Assembly (NCBI RefSeq): GCF_002105155.1
Contig: NW_019029061.1
Location: forward strand, 1-64,000
Length of the DNA: 64,000 nt
Direction: 5' to 3'
Source: Lobosporangium transversale
Lineage: Eukaryota; Mortierellomycota; Mortierellomycetes; Mortierellales; Mortierellaceae
Position 1 is the stretch's first letter. Each line of letters begins with the position of its first letter. The notes beneath the pieces were generated by a model. The model did no database searches. It was not told the origin of the DNA and saw nothing but the letters and a program-made list of their open reading frames with translations. Position numbers and translations under genes: made by a program. Of this stretch, positions 60,101-64,000 are shown one piece after another.

Positions 60101-61824
60101 GACGCGCACCCTGACTCAGCTGGATCTGACAGGAAACGATCTCGTGGATATTGCTGGTGTGATGGCATTGTCTGTGAGCATCCGCATGAACAACAGCTTG
60201 ACCTGTTTAGACTTGAATGTACCGCCCAATGACGCAGAATTTGCACGTCTATCGCGCGATATCCTTCGTGCATGCATTCGAAATATGGAGGAGAAGACGG
60301 GATCAAATGCAGGCATGCCTTCTCCAGATGTCATGCCGAGCAATACGATCTTTAGTCAACCTTCGTCTCCATTTATATCCGGACTATCTACAGCAGCAGA
60401 TGAGGACAGGCGATGGCAATTACTCGAGAGCGTCGCTGGCGAGCTCTACCGAACGAGAGAGGCGCTTGGTGCTATGGAGAAGGCCCTCAATCATGAGAAG
60501 GCGATGCGTCGTAATTGGCTTGAGCACTTTTATCGTAAAAATGCTGTACCGCTGCCCAATACATTGACGGGAGAAAATGGTCACGTAGGAGACCCACATA
60601 CATCCACGCCTCCACTGGAGCCTATTCCTGCCACTCCAGAGGAGAAGAAAATGCTTGAAGTCGCAAAAGGTGTTCTTTATCGTGCACCTCCACAGATTGA
60701 GGTACTTTCTAGACATGTAAACGCCCACATACTTGCTTACTGATAGAATAGTTATGTTAAACTAACTAATTTTTTATGGCTCGTGAATGTTTCAGATGCT
60801 GTACCATCAATGCAAACGCCATCAAGCGAATATTTTGAATCTCAATAGCAGGATTGATAATGACAAGGCATTGCATGAGCTGGAAACAATGTATAACCTT
60901 TTGAATGTCTTTTTGGAGGCATATCTTGTTCTTTTTGCTCTACCAGAGATACCCAATCATGTTGTTATCAGACCACGAACAAACTCTCTTCAGCCTGCCG
61001 ATTCTGCAGAGGGTCCAGCGTCGTCAACCAACTTAGCTGAGAGCTCAAAAAAGGCCTTAGTAGATAGTGAGATAGCACATGAAAAAAAAACAGCCCAGGA
61101 TCAGGTCGTACCTCAGACTCTCTCAGAGGAACCAGAGTCCGATATTGATTCATCATTTTTGCTTGAAGATGAAGATGACATGGACGACGAGGTCTATACC
61201 AACGATGCTCTGATTGATGTCCGCCGGACCAAGTTACTATCTGACCATCGTTCAGGACAATCATCTCCCCCGAAGCTGACATCTATCGATGGTCAATTTG
61301 ATCCAGAGCGTGGTACGGAAGATGGAGATGGGGATGATGAAATAGTCACCAAGAATTATTCTAGCAGAGGATTCAAGCCAACGCCAGTCAATACAGAGAG
61401 TGTAGTTCGTATAGAGGCTGAAAAATCTCCGTCTACGCTTGCCAGTCCTCTTGAGAAGCTACGCAAAGCAGTTGAGGAAGAGGAAGGAGAGGGTATATGA
61501 CTATAACTAGAAACAAACCTTGCAACATCTGTATGCTCGGATTTTTTTTTTTTTGTGGTGTTTCTAATCTTATTTTTAATTTTTCCCTTGCATAGTGCTG
61601 CGACGTGGAAAGGATTTGCTTGAAAATGGATTAGAGAATGGCCTTGAGGACGAAACCATGTCAGGCGAGGAATTGAAAATTCAGGTAAAAGGAGAAAAAA
61701 AAAAGTGAAAGCTTTGAAATTTAATATTGCCTCAATATCGAGCCTAAACAGACTGTTCTTCTCGCTCCTTTGCCTGCTGCTCTTTTTGTTTTAGCTCCTT
61801 ACCAGTGAAAATCATTCACCATAG
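57164..61824 (+). CDS. Leucine-rich-repeat protein with PP1-docking motif (PPP1R37-like)
   Basis: Ten exons in phase give 1,216 residues: 57164-57749, 57913-58580, 58694-58745, 58837-58940, 59045-59164, 59294-59459, 59563-60701, 60796-61492, 61596-61684 and 61795-61824. The start is set at MIGIQHRE; in-frame upstream Mets would add a hydrophobic segment that looks untranslated. An acidic, Gln-rich N terminus precedes LKHVRFSV (about residues 328-335), an RVxF-type docking site for protein phosphatase 1. Leucine-rich repeats of the ribonuclease-inhibitor type span about residues 450-790 (for example EELRMDRCGLRGNLLEIM, GVEVLDISDNDLRQGADYVA and LTQLDLTGNDLVDIAGVMAL). A helical region and an acidic tail ending TSENHSP follow. 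The layout resembles PPP1R37, a PP1 regulatory subunit. The role is inferred; exon phases are consistent throughout. Confidence 0.88.
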
Positions 61825-62877
61825 AAAAACAAAATCTGTCTAAAATTCTTGTACTAATGCGCAAATATCAAAGAGTACTTTTATTTCTTGAAGGATTGTA
61901 TGGCCAAAGAAAATATTCTGTCTATCTTAATGTGATTCTCACCACAAATACATATTTTTTTTATACATTTAAAAGAGTGATGAGACTACTTAACTTATTA
62001 AAGCAGAGAACTTGCATGGCCCCAAAAATGTGGTTGTAGTATTGAGTTATTGTGGAGGCAACTGCCACTAATGTATTAAGCGAGTGTTTGGTGTTCATTG
62101 CCGCTCTTCTATACCATATCACATTGTTGTTGTCGTTCTGTGTTTGCAATGACAATGGTGGTAATTGAGGTAGCTAAAGCCATGAGTATGGCTGGATGAG
62201 ATAATACGATAAAAGAAGAATCATGGAGAAGTTTTACTAACTCGTCATTTGGATCAGGCATGTTGTGCCGATAAAATGAATGATTGAAAATAGGAAAGGA
62301 AAGAAACGGGGGAAAGTGAGAGAAAAGGCTGGGCGTAGCCCTCCATATGCAAGATGAAAGCGGGTAAAGTGAATGAGAACAAAAGGTTGGACCCATCAAG
62401 GCCTTGTAATATTTCAGTGAGTGAGTAATATTTTCGTTGCATCAAATCTGCCTGCATACATCACAAAGACTTTTCTGCAACGGAAACTCATATCACTTTA
62501 GCCGGACACTATCATGGTGCATGCATGACAGATAGTTGGAATTATTACTATTGCGCATGTGGAAGGACCTTGATCCAGTTCTTACATTTGGGGTTATCGC
62601 GTGTGTCCCGAATTTCTTTCTCTCACTGCGCTACAGACATTCAAAGATGCTTTTTTTGTAATATAAAAAATCACGTGTAAAGGCTATAGTTTTCTAGCTT
62701 GTTGCATGCATCATCCCTTTAGACCTCTTTCCTTTCAACGCTCTCCACCTCTCACTCACCACCTCTCACTTACCACCACGAATAATCATCAAAACCGAGA
62801 TATTCATATAATTTATGTCATTTTGGTGAATAGTAGTGAACAATCGACATTACAGTATAAAAGAAACGGAACTCACC
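61825..62877. other. Intergenic region between the LRR and ARL5-type genes
   Basis: No gene is recognised. The last 200 bases are C/T-rich and resemble a promoter or leader (ctctccacctctcactcacc near 62,741), supporting transcription of the downstream gene from here. Confidence 0.4.
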
Positions 62878-63875
62878 ATGGTACACGCATAAAGCATTTG
62901 TTACTTGTCTCTGCCATCTCGATGTATACATTCGGAGGAACAAAGTAAAAAAAAAAAAAAAAAAAGAAAGAAAGAAAGAAAGAAAAGAAACTAAATAAAG
63001 CTGATACAAATATTATTCAGGGTATTGTATTGACAAGGCTCTGGCGGAAGCTAATGAGTCAAGAGGAAGTCAAGATTGTGATCGTCGGACTGGACAATGC
63101 AGGAAAGACTACTGTCCTATATAAGTTGTAAGTAAGAAAAGAATATGGATATCAGGCTTAGTTCAGCACCTTCAAGCTTTTAATTCAGGGAATGTCTAGA
63201 AGACGGAAAAAGCTTTCAGCATGCTATTTTTGACATACATTTTATATGCGTGTTTTTTAGACTTTTGAATGAAGTCGTCGTTACCACACCAACGATAGGA
63301 TCTAACGTTGAAGAAATAACTTACAAGAATATCAAGTTCCTCATGTGGGTGAGTTGTACTAAATCATGAATACATTCTTTACTTTTCATTCTGAACCATG
63401 ACTTTGAAATATGTGCGCATATTGACACGCTGCTTTGATATTTTTATACATATTCTTTATTTTGGTGGAGTAGGACATAGGAGGTCAGGAATCACTACGA
63501 TCATCATGGAAAACGTACTACGTCAATACAAAAGCCGTCATCATGGTCATTGATAGTTCAGATAAGGAACGCCTCCACATTTCAAAAACAGAATTACACA
63601 CTATGATGGAGTCAGAGGCAAGCCTTTACAACCTGAAAAAAAAAAAAAGCGTTTGTGAAATGTTTTTTAGAATGGACAGGCTTCTAATCAGTGGAGCCTT
63701 TTTTTTTTGTGTTACTGCAATAGTCATTACGAAACGCAAGTCTTTTAGTATTTGCAAACAAGCAGGACGTCAAGGGTGCACTGAGTGCAGCCAAGATTTC
63801 TGAGGCCCTTGCACTCACATCATTGCAGGATCGACAGTGGCATATCCAGGCATGCTCGGCCCTTACTGGAGATGG
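62878..63875 (+). CDS. ARL5: ARL5-type ADP-ribosylation-factor-like GTPase (3' end outside the window)
   Basis: Small GTPase of the Arf family; ARL5 acts at the trans-Golgi in endosome-to-Golgi traffic. Exons in phase are 62878-62880 (ATG alone), 63021-63127, 63261-63348, 63474-63617 and 63724-63875, giving about 164 of the usual 180 residues. Gly2 (myristoylation site) is followed by [10 protein letters not shown]. Nucleotide motifs are GLDNAGKT (P-loop), TPTIGSN (switch 1), MWDIGGQES (switch 2) and FANKQD (base specificity). The [10 protein letters not shown] and [14 protein letters not shown] segments closely match ARL5. The intron after exon 4 begins GC (agag, gcaagc) and ends atag; only this GC-AG junction keeps the frame. 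The start exon is inferred from caccatg followed by gtacac, and the last exon lies beyond the window. Poly-A and (GAAA)n sequence sits in intron 1. Confidence 0.9.
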
Positions 63876-64000
63876 GTAAAGACTTTATGATACTCTTGTG
63901 ATTGAACTAGGTGGGATTGTCTCAATCCCAAATTAGCTACCAACTTATTAACTTCACTGCACCTACTTTTTTTTTTAATGTTTAATTTTGCTATTTAAAT

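Noticed and set aside
1-64000. CRISPR array, prokaryotic operon, rRNA or viral gene cluster
   Set aside because: No regularly spaced repeats with unique spacers, no rRNA-like segments and no viral hallmark genes were seen. Gene structure with introns is clearly eukaryotic.

Overview
The window looks like nuclear DNA of a filamentous fungus, most likely an early-diverging lineage such as the Mortierella group or another Mucoromycota-type fungus. This is inferred from gene content and style; no marker gene here fixes the species. The genes are split by many short GT-AG introns. Intergenic DNA is AT-rich and full of long poly-A/poly-T runs, and several proteins carry long polyglutamine, polyserine or polyasparagine tracts. 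The gene set (TOK-type two-pore potassium channel, RasGEF, mitochondrial Lon, NSUN2/Trm4, HSPA12-like Hsp70, ARL5) is eukaryotic and fits a fungus.

Positions 1-12,100 are a nest of decayed mobile elements. They include a broken Tc1/mariner transposase at the left edge, a second transposase scrap near 9.7 kb, two short inverted-repeat (MITE-like) elements, a 1.4 kb repeat present as one long forward copy and several inverted fragments, and several smaller repeat families, one of them in imperfect tandem. Positions 12,100-17,600 hold almost nothing recognisable apart from a scrap resembling the first exon of a tubulin gene.

From 17.6 kb on the window is gene-bearing. On the minus strand come TRM4 (17,670-20,605), mitochondrial Lon/PIM1 (23,368-27,548) and a conserved fungal protein possibly of RhoGAP fold (28,665-31,920, 5' end unresolved). 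A long gene-poor stretch (32-39.4 kb) follows, with some exon-like minus-strand segments. Next come a plus-strand PAS-like, polyQ-rich protein (39,393-42,503), convergent with a minus-strand TOK-type channel (42,929-47,287); a minus-strand RasGEF with a MIT-like N terminus (48,320-52,396); and a minus-strand HSPA12-like Hsp70 with a Q/P-rich N-terminal extension (53,416-55,956). The latter is divergent from a plus-strand leucine-rich-repeat protein with a PP1-docking motif (57,164-61,824). The right edge cuts an ARL5-type small GTPase (62,878-63,875 and beyond).

The exon joins given were worked out by hand from splice consensus and reading-frame continuity and are internally consistent in phase. 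There is no operon-like organisation. The genes mix tRNA modification, mitochondrial proteolysis, Ras/Rho/Arf signalling, potassium transport and chaperone functions, so their adjacency does not imply a shared pathway.
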